Source: Nitrososphaerota archaeon
GTDB taxonomy: Archaea; Thermoproteota; Nitrososphaeria; Nitrososphaerales; UBA183
Direction of reading: 5' to 3'
Assembly (NCBI GenBank): GCA_029785235.1
Contig: JAFMAA010000003.1
Coordinates: 6,642 to 70,641 of the forward strand
DNA length: 64,000 nucleotides
In this document: positions 16,373-25,765 of the stretch, piece by piece
Layout: each line of letters starts with the position of its first letter
How positions within the stretch are numbered: the first letter of the stretch is position 1
Program-made: the position numbers and the translations under genes
Notes under the pieces: model-generated
Told to the model about the DNA's origin: nothing
What the model saw: the letters and a program-made list of their open reading frames with translations, nothing else
Databases searched by the model: none

Positions 16373-17544
16373 GACTCGAATCCCTTTCTCTCCCCGATAA
16401 TCTGCACGTCCTTGTCTCCTCTCCCCGATAAGGTGACCACCACGCATTCGTCGGGCTTCATCGAGGCTGCCAGCTTCATCGCATACGCGACCGCGTGGGC
16501 GGACTCGAGGGCCGGAAGTATCCCCTCTTCTTTCGCCAGCAGGTGGAAAGCCTCGACCGCCTCCTCGTCGTTGGCTGTTACATAGGCGACCCGTTTGGTA
16601 TCTTTCAGATAGGCGTGCTCAGGGCCGACCCCCGGGTAGTCCAACCCAGCAGCTATGCTGTGCGTCTGGCCTATCTGCCCATACTCATCCTGCAGGATAT
16701 ACGTCATCATTCCGTGGACCACGCCTATCCTCCCATAGGATAGGGTGGCCGCGTTGTGGTCCTCCCCAGTTCCGCCAGCCTCGACCCCATACAAGTCCAC
16801 GTCCCTCTTCCGCAGGAAGGGATAGAATGTCCCAATCGAGTTGCTCCCTCCACCGACGCAGGCGACCAGGGCGTCGGGGAAGGCTCCCTGGGCTGACAGT
16901 GCCTGCCTCGCAATCTCTCTCCCTATGACACTCTGGAAATCCCTGACTATCACCGGGTAAGGATGTGGCCCGACGACGGAGCCGATGAGGTAGTAAGTGT
17001 CTGCGAGGTTGGTGACCCAATCCCTAAGCGCTTCGTTGATGGCGTCTTTGAGTGTCCGCGAGCCAGCATCCACAGGATGGACTTCGGTTCCGAGCAACTC
17101 CATCCTGAACACATTGAGCTTCTGCCTTTCCACGTCTTCTGCCCCCATATAGACCTCTGACTTCAGGCCGAGGGCAGCACAGGCCATCGCCGTCGCGACT
17201 CCATGTTGCCCCGCCCCCGTCTCGGCGATGACCCTTCTCTTCCCCATCCTCTTCGCCAGCAACCCCTGTCCCAACGTGTTGTTGATTTTGTGCGCCCCCC
17301 CGTGCAACAGGTCTTCGCGCTTCAGGTAAATCTTCGCGCCTCCTGCTTTCTTCGTCATGTTGCCCGCGAAATAGAGTGAGGTAGGTCTCCCGGCGTAGTT
17401 CTTCAGGAGCCCGGCCAAATCTGATTTGAACTCATCGTCCGCTCTGAATCGTCGGTAAGCCTCCTCTAGCTCTTTCACGGCGGCCACGAGCGCCTCAGGG
17501 ACATACTGCCCGCCGTACCTCCCGAACCTCCCTCCCTCAGGCAA
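16369..17544 (-). CDS. trpB: Tryptophan synthase beta chain
   Basis: A 391-residue PLP enzyme that joins indole and serine to tryptophan. It has the TrpB1-type N-terminus ([17 protein letters not shown]), the PLP lysine in [15 protein letters not shown], the [17 protein letters not shown] block and the [12 protein letters not shown] phosphate-binding loop. TTG 17544 overlaps trpF by 8 bases. It pairs with TrpA encoded next to it. Confidence 0.96.
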   Translation of the reverse strand: MPEGGRFGRYGGQYVPEALVAAVKELEEAYRRFRADDEFKSDLAGLLKNYAGRPTSLYFAGNMTKKAGGAKIYLKREDLLHGGAHKINNTLGQGLLAKRMGKRRVIAETGAGQHGVATAMACAALGLKSEVYMGAEDVERQKLNVFRMELLGTEVHPVDAGSRTLKDAINEALRDWVTNLADTYYLIGSVVGPHPYPVIVRDFQSVIGREIARQALSAQGAFPDALVACVGGGSNSIGTFYPFLRKRDVDLYGVEAGGTGEDHNAATLSYGRIGVVHGMMTYILQDEYGQIGQTHSIAAGLDYPGVGPEHAYLKDTKRVAYVTANDEEAVEAFHLLAKEEGILPALESAHAVAYAMKLAASMKPDECVVVTLSGRGDKDVQIIGERKGFES

Positions 17545-18172
17545 CTTGATGACTCCTCACCGTGGCGACGAACGCTTTCACCCTGGATGGATCCTTTACA
17601 CCTGGGGCTACCTCAACTCCGGACGACACGTCGACGGCGTAAGGATTCACCATTGAAATCGCCTCCGCGATATTCTCAGGCTTCAGGCCCCCAGAAAGGA
17701 TGAAAGGCAGAGGGAAGACAAGATCCCTTAGTTTCCTGCATTCGTCCCAATCTGAAGCCCGGCCTGTCCCACCAGCGGCTCCTTCCACAAAGGTATCTGC
17801 AAGCAGGGCGTCATAACCGACGGCGCTTCCGGCTCCAATCTCATGATTGTCTATCAGGTGTGGTAGTATCAGCTTCACTTTCAGTTTCTCCTTCAAAGCT
17901 ATGGAATCTGGGATACGACCGTAGAGTTGGATGGCCGAAGGCCCAATCCGAAAGATTTTCTCAATGTTTGACTCCACCACCTCGGCCCGCGCGACCAAGA
18001 CGGAGTCGACGAACGGGGGCACCCTCCTGATGAGGTCTCCTGCCCGCTCGATGGAAATATTCCGAGGGGACTCGGCGAAGCCGCTGACGAACCCCACTGC
18101 ATCGGCGCCAGCCTCAACCGCAATGTCGACGTCCTCTTCCCTAGTCAGCCCGCATATCTTGACTCTGGTCAC
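17537..18172 (-). CDS. trpF: Phosphoribosylanthranilate isomerase
   Basis: A 211-residue TIM-barrel enzyme that isomerises phosphoribosylanthranilate. It has the [20 protein letters not shown] start with the catalytic cysteine, [22 protein letters not shown], and the late [16 protein letters not shown] and [15 protein letters not shown] with the catalytic Asp. GTG 18172 overlaps the trpC stop as GTGA. Confidence 0.94.
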   Translation of the reverse strand: MTRVKICGLTREEDVDIAVEAGADAVGFVSGFAESPRNISIERAGDLIRRVPPFVDSVLVARAEVVESNIEKIFRIGPSAIQLYGRIPDSIALKEKLKVKLILPHLIDNHEIGAGSAVGYDALLADTFVEGAAGGTGRASDWDECRKLRDLVFPLPFILSGGLKPENIAEAISMVNPYAVDVSSGVEVAPGVKDPSRVKAFVATVRSHQVA

Positions 18173-18969
18173 GGTTTCGCCCTCGACAGGGCCCTGAGGG
18201 ACCCTGCAGGGTCCCTGGACCTCATCAATTCCGAACCAATCAGGAAGCCGCCAGCACCTAGGGCCGCCAGAGACTCGACTTGGTCTCTGGTCCTAATACC
18301 ACTCTCGCAGATTATGGGCTTCACGAAAGGCCCCTTGCGGAGGAGCTCTCTGGAGACGTCGAGGGAGACTGAAAGATTGCCCAGATTTCTGTTGTTTATC
18401 CCGACAATGTCTGCAGCGCTCGAAAGGGCGATGGCAAGCTCGCTTTCGTCATGCACCTCGACCAATGCCTCCATCCCACTGGCATGAACGCTGGCGAGCA
18501 TTCTATCCAGTCCGGCTGCGGCGTCTCCATTCTCGAAGATGCCTACAATCAGCAGGACTGCGTCAGCACCCAGGCGGTCGGCTGCTTCCACCTGTGCTTC
18601 GTCCACAAAGATGTCCTTCATCAAGACCGGGATCCCTACAGCCTGCTTGACAATCGGGATGTAGTCAAGGCGTCCATCGAAGTGCTCAGGCTCGGTCAAG
18701 ACGGATATCCCTGACGCCCCGCCCTCTTCGTAGGCTTCGGCCACTTCTCTGACGCTTCTCGGTTCAGCGAGCCTCCCATCAACCGGGGAACGAAATTTTA
18801 CCTCGGCGATGATCGGCGTCCTGCCTTCCCTCCTGAGTGACCTCCTAAGGCTGAGTCGCTGGCGTCTCTCTTCTGCCCTGACATCGTAATAGCCATTGGC
18901 GACCCGAGCCCTGGCCGACACGGCTAGCTGCTCGAGAAAGTTCTCATCTGCTTGCTGCATGGGCCTCAA
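18169..18969 (-). CDS. trpC: Indole-3-glycerol phosphate synthase
   Basis: A 266-residue TIM-barrel enzyme that closes the indole ring. Typical motifs are PIIAEVKFRSPVDGRLAEP, GGASGISVLTEPEHFDG, VLMKDIFVDEAQV (catalytic lysine), LVEVHDESEL, VGINNRNL and ICESGIRTRDQV. The proposed start lies 26 bases inside trpD. Confidence 0.95.
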   Translation of the reverse strand: MRPMQQADENFLEQLAVSARARVANGYYDVRAEERRQRLSLRRSLRREGRTPIIAEVKFRSPVDGRLAEPRSVREVAEAYEEGGASGISVLTEPEHFDGRLDYIPIVKQAVGIPVLMKDIFVDEAQVEAADRLGADAVLLIVGIFENGDAAAGLDRMLASVHASGMEALVEVHDESELAIALSSAADIVGINNRNLGNLSVSLDVSRELLRKGPFVKPIICESGIRTRDQVESLAALGAGGFLIGSELMRSRDPAGSLRALSRAKP

Positions 18970-19999
18970 TCCTCGAAACGTCTCCGCCGCTCCCTTCGAC
19001 GAGCCTCTTCAACTTAGTAAGCGCGGCGCCGCTTGCCAGCGACTTCCTGGCCAACTCGACCCCTCCGGGGAAGTCGTCCGCTCTTCCTGCAACCACCAGC
19101 GCCGCGGCGGAGTTCAACAGCACCATGTCAATCAGGGGGGCCATTCTGCCATCGCCTCCGAGTATAGAGAGCACCGCCCCTGCAGCCTCCTCTGCCCCGC
19201 CTACCGCACGGATTTGCGTCCTCGTCTCTCCGACTCCGAAGTCCGATGGAGACAGCTCGAGGGTCTCGATCTCGCCTTCCTTGAGCCATGCTGCCAACGT
19301 CTTCCCGGACGTCGAAATCTCGTCCATACCCTCCCGCGCATGGACGACCATCGCCTCCTCGCACCCCAGCATCCTAAGCACGACTGCCACCCTCTCCACC
19401 AGATCCGGCGAATACACGCCTACGAGTTGGGTGCTGGCCCCGGCGGGGTTGATGAGTGGGCCCATCAGGTTGAACACAGTCTTCATCCCAAGTTCCCTCC
19501 TGACTGGAGCGACGTATCTCATAGCAGGATGGAACGTCGGCGCGAACATAAAGCCGATTCCAAATCTCTCTATGCTCTCCTTCACCGCTGCGGGAGATGC
19601 GTCCACGTTGAACCCCAAGCGTTCAAGGACGTCGGCACTGCCGCAACTGCTTGTGACAGACCTATTACCATGCTTGGCTACCGACACCCCTGCCCCAGCC
19701 GCGACGAGAGCAGCGACTGTGCTGACGTTGAAGGTCTTGGCCCTGTCCCCGCCTGTCCCGCAGGTGTCCACCAGTCTGCCGCTGACTTTGGGGTCTATCC
19801 TGACGCTATACTCTCTGAGCGTAGACGCGAACAAGGCGATCTCTTCGGTGGTCTCTCCTTTCTTCCCAAGCGCCACGAGGAATCCCCCCATCTGCGCTTG
19901 GGTCGCCCTCCCCTCGGCGATTTCTCTGACTGTTCCTTCTATCTCGTCCCTGGTCAGCGGGGCCCCATCAACAATCTTCTGTATGGCCAGCTGAATCAC
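18944..19999 (-). CDS. trpD: Anthranilate phosphoribosyltransferase
   Basis: A 351-residue enzyme that adds phosphoribosyl to anthranilate. It shows the PRPP-binding VDTCGTGGDRAKTFNVSTVA block, the VAKHGNRSVTSSCGSADVLE signature and NLMGPLINPA. It is not fused to TrpG, unlike in many enterics. GTG 19999 overlaps the trpG stop as GTGA. Confidence 0.95.
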   Translation of the reverse strand: MIQLAIQKIVDGAPLTRDEIEGTVREIAEGRATQAQMGGFLVALGKKGETTEEIALFASTLREYSVRIDPKVSGRLVDTCGTGGDRAKTFNVSTVAALVAAGAGVSVAKHGNRSVTSSCGSADVLERLGFNVDASPAAVKESIERFGIGFMFAPTFHPAMRYVAPVRRELGMKTVFNLMGPLINPAGASTQLVGVYSPDLVERVAVVLRMLGCEEAMVVHAREGMDEISTSGKTLAAWLKEGEIETLELSPSDFGVGETRTQIRAVGGAEEAAGAVLSILGGDGRMAPLIDMVLLNSAAALVVAGRADDFPGGVELARKSLASGAALTKLKRLVEGSGGDVSRIEAHAASR

Positions 20000-20586
20000 T
20001 TTTCGACCCCTTTCTGGACAAAGTTCCTTACAATCTTCATGCCCTCGGGGGTCATTATCGACTCAGGATGGAACTGCACTCCCTCGATTGGGTACTGTGA
20101 ATGCCTCAGGCCCATGATCTCCGCATCGTCTAGGGCCAGGGCGGTAACCTTCAGCTCAGGAGGGAGCCCCTCCTTCTGTACGACCAGCGAATGATACCTA
20201 GTCGCCTGGAGGGGGCTGGCGACCCCCTGCAGCACCCCTTTGCCATCGTGCACTATTCTGCTGGTCTTCCCATGCATGATTCTCGACGCCCGGCCGACCT
20301 TGGCGCCGAACGCATACCCGATTCCCTGATGCCCCAGACAGACCCCGAGGGTGGGTACATCCTTGCTGATCCCTCTCAGCACGCTGGTACAGACGCCGAA
20401 TGATCGTTCGTCCGCAGGACTCCCAGGTCCAGGCGAGACTATGATTCTCTCGGGAGAGAGCTCCTCGACCTCGTCTATGGTGACCCCGTCGTTCCTTAGG
20501 ACGAGGGGCTCGGCTCCCAGGGCCCCGACATACTGGGCCAGATTGTAGACGAAGGAGTCGTAGTTGTCCAATATCAGTACCTTCAT
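19996..20586 (-). CDS. trpG: Anthranilate synthase component II (glutamine amidotransferase)
   Basis: A 196-residue class I glutamine amidotransferase that supplies ammonia to TrpE. The triad is visible: the cysteine in TLGVCLGHQGIGYAFG and the His-Pro-Glu in GVQFHPESI. SPGPGSPADE forms the oxyanion-side loop. ATG 20586 overlaps the trpE stop as ATGA. A shared role in p-aminobenzoate synthesis is possible but not shown. Confidence 0.94.
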   Translation of the reverse strand: MKVLILDNYDSFVYNLAQYVGALGAEPLVLRNDGVTIDEVEELSPERIIVSPGPGSPADERSFGVCTSVLRGISKDVPTLGVCLGHQGIGYAFGAKVGRASRIMHGKTSRIVHDGKGVLQGVASPLQATRYHSLVVQKEGLPPELKVTALALDDAEIMGLRHSQYPIEGVQFHPESIMTPEGMKIVRNFVQKGVEK

Positions 20587-21980
20587 GCTTTCTTCTCCGC
20601 CAGCTCTAGAGCCTCCAGCAGACCTCTCGCCTTCGCCTCGGTTTCATCCCATTCTTTCTCCGGGGACGAGTCTGCAACGATGCCCGCGCCGGCTTGTATA
20701 GAACATGTCCTCCCGCGGGAGACCAGGGTCCGTATAGTTATCGCGAAGTCGGCGTTTCCATTGAATGAGAAATACCCGACCGCTCCAGCGTAGGGGCCTC
20801 TCGTAGACGGTTCGAGCTGCTCGATTATTTCCATGGTCCTGACTTTTGGTGCGCCAGACACGGTGCCTGCGGGAAAGACCGCTCTCAGGGCGTCATACGA
20901 GTCGAGGCCTTCCCTCAACTCGCCGACCACGTGGGAGACCATGTGCTGAACATGGCTGAACCGTTCGACCGCCATGAACTCGGGGACTTTGACCGACCCG
21001 TACTTTGCAATCTTCCCAATGTCGTTCCTAGCCAGGTCTACGAGCATCACATGTTCGGCTTTCTCTTTTGGGTCGTCGACGAGCTCTCTCGCGAGCCTCG
21101 AGTTCTCTTTGCTGTCAGCCCGCGCAGGACGCGTCCCGGCAATCGGATATGTCTCCACCCTCCGGTCTTCTACCCTGACCAGCATCTCTGGGCTTGATCC
21201 GACGACCTTCGTACCTCCGAACTTGAGGAAGTACATATACGGCGACGGGTTGACTCGGCTCAGAGACTCGTAGAACGTTGAAAGCTCCCCTTCTACCTCC
21301 ACATCGATACGCTTGGAGAGCACAGCCTGGAATATGTCGCCGGCCGAAATGTACTCCTTCACTCGAAGGACTCGGTCCTCGAACTCTTGTCTGTTCATGG
21401 ACAGTCTCGGCTCAGAGGCCCTGACCGCGGTGTCTCCCTCTCCTCTCCCAGCCGTGGCGAGCACTTCGTTCACCCTATTCTCTCCGAGGGTGTAGTAGTA
21501 GGTCTCCCCTCTCACATGGTCGTAGACAACCCCGTCTCTGTAAATCCCAAACTGCAGGTCTGGAAATTGCGCCTGGACTCCGTCCCTGTGAGGCAGTCTT
21601 TCCCAGTATCTCACGGCGTCGTATGATATGTACCCGACTGCGCCTCCAATGAACCTGAAGAGTCCACTGACGGAGTCCGGGGGGACGATGCGCCTCAACT
21701 CCTTTAACGGGTCCGTAGTCTTGACCCGCTCCTTCGACCCTGTTGCTGCGTGGGTTACTTCCAGCACGCCTGACTTGGCTTCTACAAGTATCGAAGGCTC
21801 AAACCCGATGAATGAATACTCAGCCAGTTTCGAATGGTCGCTGGCAGACTCTAACAGGAATGCGTTCTCATATCTGTCCAGAAATCTCGCGAAGAGCTCT
21901 CTTGGTCGTTGTGTGAGGTCCAGCTTCTTGGCTGACAGTTCAAGCTCCGAGGCTACGACAGCAGGGCCAAAGGTGACCAC
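20583..21980 (-). CDS. trpE: Anthranilate synthase component I
   Basis: This chorismate-binding enzyme makes anthranilate with TrpG. It has LLESASDHSKLAEYSFIGF (the LLES feedback-type motif), a ProSPYMYFLKF segment, PIAGTRPARADSKE, VMLVDLARNDIGKI and GTVSGAPKVRTMEIIE. The frame opens at TTG 22007 (474 residues). The TATA box at 22012-22019 puts transcription initiation near 21990, however, so the in-frame GTG 21980 (465 residues) is preferred. It is the first gene of the trp operon. I see no aromatic leader peptide upstream, in contrast to the aro operon. Confidence 0.94.
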   Translation of the reverse strand: MVTFGPAVVASELELSAKKLDLTQRPRELFARFLDRYENAFLLESASDHSKLAEYSFIGFEPSILVEAKSGVLEVTHAATGSKERVKTTDPLKELRRIVPPDSVSGLFRFIGGAVGYISYDAVRYWERLPHRDGVQAQFPDLQFGIYRDGVVYDHVRGETYYYTLGENRVNEVLATAGRGEGDTAVRASEPRLSMNRQEFEDRVLRVKEYISAGDIFQAVLSKRIDVEVEGELSTFYESLSRVNPSPYMYFLKFGGTKVVGSSPEMLVRVEDRRVETYPIAGTRPARADSKENSRLARELVDDPKEKAEHVMLVDLARNDIGKIAKYGSVKVPEFMAVERFSHVQHMVSHVVGELREGLDSYDALRAVFPAGTVSGAPKVRTMEIIEQLEPSTRGPYAGAVGYFSFNGNADFAITIRTLVSRGRTCSIQAGAGIVADSSPEKEWDETEAKARGLLEALELAEKKA

Positions 21981-22011
21981 CCAATTTCCCTTCCGACTCA
22001 GTTTCAAAGCG

Positions 22012-22019
22012 CTTATAGT
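22012..22019 (-). promoter_or_regulatory. TATA box of the trp operon
   Basis: The minus strand reads ACTATAAG. Initiation is expected near 21990, which argues for a trpE start downstream of TTG 22007. Confidence 0.5.
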
Positions 22020-22315
22020 GATTCGTGCTCAGAAAAGTACACAACCAGAGCTAGCAGGGAGCCCATGGCCGAGATGGACTAGGCGCCTTCAAACTCCTAG
22101 AGGAGCTTTCTAGAGCTGATTATGCCGAGAACCTCCTTAAGCCACTCGAGCATCACTGGTCGAGAAAGGCACGCAGCTGTTCGACAGCTGACCCACCTGA
22201 CTGGGCTCACCTTTGGGGGCGTACGTGGACTATGAGCTCAACCAATCGCTTTCTTAGTGACGGCGTGGACTTTTCAAAGGATGGAGTAGCAACGGTGCTT
22301 CCCATGGCGCCTGAG
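22020..22315. other. Intergenic region with a possible gene remnant
   Basis: About 300 bases upstream of trpE. On the plus strand, 22066-22240 contains an open stretch of natural-looking composition, FKLLEELSRADYAENLLK then PLEHHWS, without a convincing start. It ends without a recognisable domain. I read it as a possible remnant and see nothing else. Confidence 0.25.
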
Positions 22316-22720
22316 CTAGGCTTGGCCCTCCGGGGCGGCCAGCCTCTCCAACGCGTGCACGGTCCCCGACCTGAAATGGCCCTCGTTCCAGTTCGAAACG
22401 ATGCGGAAGGCCCCCTTGAACTTCACGTCCCACACGGCGACCACCTGTCCGCCGTCCACCATTACAGTCTGCTTCCCAGTGAACGGACCCGACGTGTAGT
22501 TGATTGTCAGCCGTCGTTTGGCGTCGTCCTTAGAGATGTCCGCCTCTCCCGACCCACCGAATGCGAACTTTATCTTCACGTGGGCCACGCCGTTGTCTTC
22601 TTTCACGACCTCGAGGGTTCTGGTTCCGTGCCAGTATTTCGGAATCTCATTGATGGCTGACGCTCTCTTCCAGACCTCAGAGGCGTCGACCTCGAACTTC
22701 TTCGTCTCCTCGAAACGCAT
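22316..22720 (-). CDS. SRPBCC-family (START-like) protein
   Basis: About 134 residues with the SRPBCC (polyketide cyclase/START) pattern: an N-terminal strand and helix (FEETKKFEVDASEVWKRASA), several amphipathic beta strands (TRTLEVVKEDNGVAHVKIKF, RLTINYTSGP) and a long C-terminal helix (RSGTVHALERLAA). Such proteins bind hydrophobic ligands. ATG 22720 is chosen because it begins the fold; the 19 residues upstream are unlike protein. The ligand is unknown, and the gene stands alone. Confidence 0.7.
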   Translation of the reverse strand: MRFEETKKFEVDASEVWKRASAINEIPKYWHGTRTLEVVKEDNGVAHVKIKFAFGGSGEADISKDDAKRRLTINYTSGPFTGKQTVMVDGGQVVAVWDVKFKGAFRIVSNWNEGHFRSGTVHALERLAAPEGQA

Positions 22721-23232
22721 GTCGAAGGCAGAGGCGCCCGGATAGAAAAAGTGAACGCAAACCCACCGAAACAACATTCAGCACTTACAGGTTCCGAGAT
22801 TGCATTACATCCTGGAACCTGGGTTCTTTTTGGATGTGCTTGGCCGTTGAGGACCTGCGAGCAAGAGATCCCGTGAGAAACTCATTTCACCATGTTATCC
22901 GTGGACTAATTCAAAAGACTGGTTTGCGGTGAAAGACCGAGTCTCGAATCGCGGTCTGAGGTGCCCTCGAAGAGAACACACCTCGCTTCGACACCCGCAG
23001 GAAACTCGAAGCTCTCCTTGCATCCACAGGCATGCGCAAGGGACACCTAGACGCCATGGCCAAAGGACACCGAGTTCAAGGAGGTGAGAGGGGTGGACTC
23101 AGATTGGACCAGCAGGCTTCGCGACCGACCCTGATGGGAACGACATGATGTTCGATTAGCACGTCTAGCCTGACCGCACTCGGGGCAAGGGCGTGCCGAC
23201 AGCGGCACTCGACACAGACTGGTTCTTCCAGA
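22721..23232. other. Intergenic region without a gene
   Basis: About 510 bases in which I see no gene. It contains the inverted repeat at 22788-22821. Short phrases (for example around 23000) look coding-like but are broken by stops in all frames. Confidence 0.45.
22788..22831 (+). terminator. Hairpin followed by a T-rich run
   Basis: CAGGTTCC (22788-22795) and GGAACCTG (22814-22821) form a perfect 8-base inverted repeat, followed by GGTTCTTTTT. It looks like a plus-strand terminator, but no plus-strand gene ends here, so its function is unclear. It may instead be a leftover of a lost gene. Confidence 0.3.
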
Positions 23233-23829
23233 CTATGGCAGGGCATAGTCCTCCCTCCTTCTCCGTCCCCCTATGGCATACCCAAGGGCGAGGCCGAGCA
23301 GTGCCCCTCCCACATGGGCCAACCAATCCACGGAGGCGAACAGAAAGCTGCTGACCACGAAGACGACAACGAACCAGGCGACCAGGGTGAAATCGACCCT
23401 CCTACTTGTCGCCACGTCGAACGATATGACCCCAGCGAGGAGGCCGAAGATCCCCCCAGACGCTCCGAAGCTCGCTGCATCCGGCCCGGCAGCTAGGCTC
23501 ATGATGTTGCCTGCGATGGCGGTAAGAACGAAGACCAGGTAATACTGGTTCCTACTGTACGCAAGGGTGAAGAAACTATCGAGCCAGACCAATGCCATGG
23601 CGTTGAACCCAACGTCGAACACACCCGACAGCGTCGGAGGGGCGACGACCACCGAGGTGGCAAGCTGCCACACCCATCCCATCGCAACCAGACTGTTGAA
23701 CTGGAGGAGCAGGTAGGTCAGAGGTACACCGTCCACTCTCACCGATGCGAGGGCTGTCCCGGCTACCAGGCCCCCGACGACGACGAGGGTCAGGTTTCTT
23801 CCCTGTTTGGAGAGTTCCAAGGATGGCAA
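23233..23829 (-). CDS. Rhomboid-family intramembrane serine protease
   Basis: A 198-residue membrane protein with about six or seven hydrophobic segments. The catalytic serine is Ser124 in the GASGGIFG motif, and the catalytic histidine is His172 in DWLAHVGGALLG, each inside a predicted transmembrane helix. A basic C-terminal tail (RRRRED) probably stays in the cytoplasm. Rhomboids cleave membrane-anchored proteins within the bilayer. The substrate is unknown and neighbours give no hint. The catalytic pair is complete, so activity is expected. Confidence 0.88.
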   Translation of the reverse strand: MPSLELSKQGRNLTLVVVGGLVAGTALASVRVDGVPLTYLLLQFNSLVAMGWVWQLATSVVVAPPTLSGVFDVGFNAMALVWLDSFFTLAYSRNQYYLVFVLTAIAGNIMSLAAGPDAASFGASGGIFGLLAGVISFDVATSRRVDFTLVAWFVVVFVVSSFLFASVDWLAHVGGALLGLALGYAIGGRRRREDYALP

Positions 23830-23944
23830 CCCTGCTTGGGCCAGTGTTGAAAATCTGTTTCTTCAGGCAGCGAGGTTGGGCTACAGGCGTCAGTAATATG
23901 ATTCGGGTCATCCCAAGGGGAGGATGGTACTACGCCGAGGCACG

Positions 23945-24373
23945 TCACAGTCTCTCGAACTTTCCGATTACATCGGAGACCACTTCCTGCACGCGCTCCG
24001 TCGTTTCCGCGTGCTCTGCATGCGTCATGCTCACATGGTCTTGGACTCCATAGGGCAACAGCGTCCTGCACTTCTTGAGGTATGAAGGAACGTGCTCCGT
24101 TTCACCGAGATAGACGATTAGGTCTGCTCGCCTGACCATCTCCTCGGTCAACCGCTTCGACACTGCATCGGAAACGTCTATGCCGACGTCTCTAGTCATG
24201 ACGACTTCGGGACGCACTTCCACAAGTCGGCGTCCTTCGATGCCCGCATATCTTGCGGCGACGCCCGCGCTCGAAGCTCTATGTGGGGTTCCACGCCGGT
24301 TGAATATTGCTTCGGCCATCCGGTTCCCACAGACGTTCCACACGGGACGAAGAGCATTTCCAAATTCAGGCAT
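23945..24373 (-). pseudogene. Low-molecular-weight phosphatase/ArsC-like gene with damaged active site
   Basis: Most of the 142-residue frame matches the low-molecular-weight tyrosine phosphatase/arsenate reductase family. It has RMAEAIFNRRG, ASSAGV, and DVSDAVSKRLTEEMVRRADLIVYLG with a C-terminal helix. The P-loop that should read CxxNxxRSxMAEA is instead VCGNRMAEA. Reading the frame that begins at the ATG at 24357 gives MLFVPC. That suggests the original start MLFV-C was separated from the rest by a short deletion and frameshift. The CX5R loop is therefore absent, and the gene is probably dead. A sequencing error is the alternative. Confidence 0.6.
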
Positions 24374-24720
24374 CAGTAGTCCCGGTGTAAGATCTCACCT
24401 GAACATATCAGAGTGGTCGGGGGCGGCGGAGGACGCACGGCCCGAGTCAACAGACACATCTCAACGACAAAAGAACTGGGCGGCAAGCAGCACGAGGTGC
24501 GGCCTGACGCTGACGCTCCGAGCGGGCAGGCTTAGGCGGGTTCGAAGGAATCGGCTCTGCCCACAAAAAGAGGAAGCGAATCGTCTGACCAAGGATAAGA
24601 AATGATGGAGGGTCCGGCTCGAGACTTGCTACGAGGGGTGCGCTCGCCACTCCGTCGTCGGGCCGCGCGATTACATGCTAATGTTCTGCAGGATGAGCCG
24701 ACCGCAGGCGAGAGACTAGC
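24374..24720. other. Intergenic region, nothing recognised
   Basis: About 350 bases between the phosphatase remnant and the aldo/keto reductase end. No credible reading frame or RNA signature was seen on either strand. Confidence 0.5.
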
Positions 24721-25704
24721 CTAGGTGAAACCCACGACCGGCTGCGGGATGTAGGGCTCCTCCAGTCGCTTCGCCTCTTCGTCCGACAGCTTCACGTCTA
24801 TCGCACCTACCATCTCCACGAGATGCTCGACTTTTGAGGTGCCGATGATAGGGGCAGTCACTCCTTTCTTTAGCAGCCACGCGAGAGAAACCTGGTTGGG
24901 AGTCGCCCCTTTTTGCTTCGCGAGCTCGACCAACCTCCTACCTATCTCATCATTCTGGGGCTTCCCGACATAGCGCGTGTGCCCCATGGAGCCGGGGCTG
25001 ACCCGCTTGCTGTCCCCTTCCCTGGTCACCAGTTTCCCATTCTCGAGATACTTTCCTGAGAGTATGCCTCCAGCCGTAGGGCTCCAAGGGATGAGACCGA
25101 TCCCCTCAGCCTTGCAGAGTGGAATCATCTCCCTCTCTTCCTCACGGTAGAGGAGGTTGTAGAGGTCTTGCATGGTTGCGAACCGCGCGAACCCCTTCAA
25201 ATCACTGGTGTAGAGGGCCTTGGCGAACTGCCACGCCCACATGCTGGACGCGCCGATATAGTGCACTCTCCCCTGTCTGATCAGGTCGGTCATCGCCGAG
25301 AGCGTCTCCTCGATGGGCGTCTCGTAGTCCCACCTGTGAATCTGATAGAGGTCGATGTGGTCGGTCTTCAGCCTCCGAAGCGACTGGCTCACTTGCCACA
25401 TGATGTGCACCCTCGACAGACCCTGCTGGTTCGGCCCCGGGCCCATCTCTCCGCGGACCTTGGTGGCCAGCACAGCGTCGTTCCGGCGCCCCTCGAGGAA
25501 TTCCCCGACTATCTCCTCCGACTTGCCACTCGAGTACACATTTGCGGTGTCGTAGAAGTTAATCCCAAGGTCCCATGCGCGCGCGAGCACTCGTTTCGCA
25601 TCCTCGCCTTCGACCTTCCAATCGTCCTCTGTCCCGAAAGACATGCACCCCAGGCAGATCCGCGACACCTTGAGGCCCGTCTGGCCAAGTCTGACGTACT
25701 CCAT
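24721..25704 (-). CDS. Aldo/keto reductase
   Basis: A 327-residue TIM-barrel NADPH oxidoreductase. It shows GLKVSRICLGCMSFGTE, NFYDTANVYSSGKSEEIVGE (Asp and Tyr of the tetrad), VLATKVRGEMG (Lys), LYQIHRWDYETPIEET (His) and the cofactor segment GTSKVEHLVEMV. The tetrad Asp-Tyr-Lys-His is complete. It is most like the YajO/Tas/AKR type acting on aldehydes or sugars; the substrate cannot be deduced. It is a monocistronic gene. Confidence 0.92.
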   Translation of the reverse strand: MEYVRLGQTGLKVSRICLGCMSFGTEDDWKVEGEDAKRVLARAWDLGINFYDTANVYSSGKSEEIVGEFLEGRRNDAVLATKVRGEMGPGPNQQGLSRVHIMWQVSQSLRRLKTDHIDLYQIHRWDYETPIEETLSAMTDLIRQGRVHYIGASSMWAWQFAKALYTSDLKGFARFATMQDLYNLLYREEEREMIPLCKAEGIGLIPWSPTAGGILSGKYLENGKLVTREGDSKRVSPGSMGHTRYVGKPQNDEIGRRLVELAKQKGATPNQVSLAWLLKKGVTAPIIGTSKVEHLVEMVGAIDVKLSDEEAKRLEEPYIPQPVVGFT

Positions 25705-25765
25705 GGTCAGAATCAGGGATTCGAGTTTATAGACGTTCTCCGATGTGACGAATCCCAGCCATTTG

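Noticed and set aside
22232..22660. 142-codon plus-strand frame
   Set aside because: Antisense to the SRPBCC gene, and its composition is that of a shadow frame.
24180..24605. 141-codon plus-strand frame
   Set aside because: Antisense to the phosphatase remnant; Ser/Thr/Arg-rich and without motifs.
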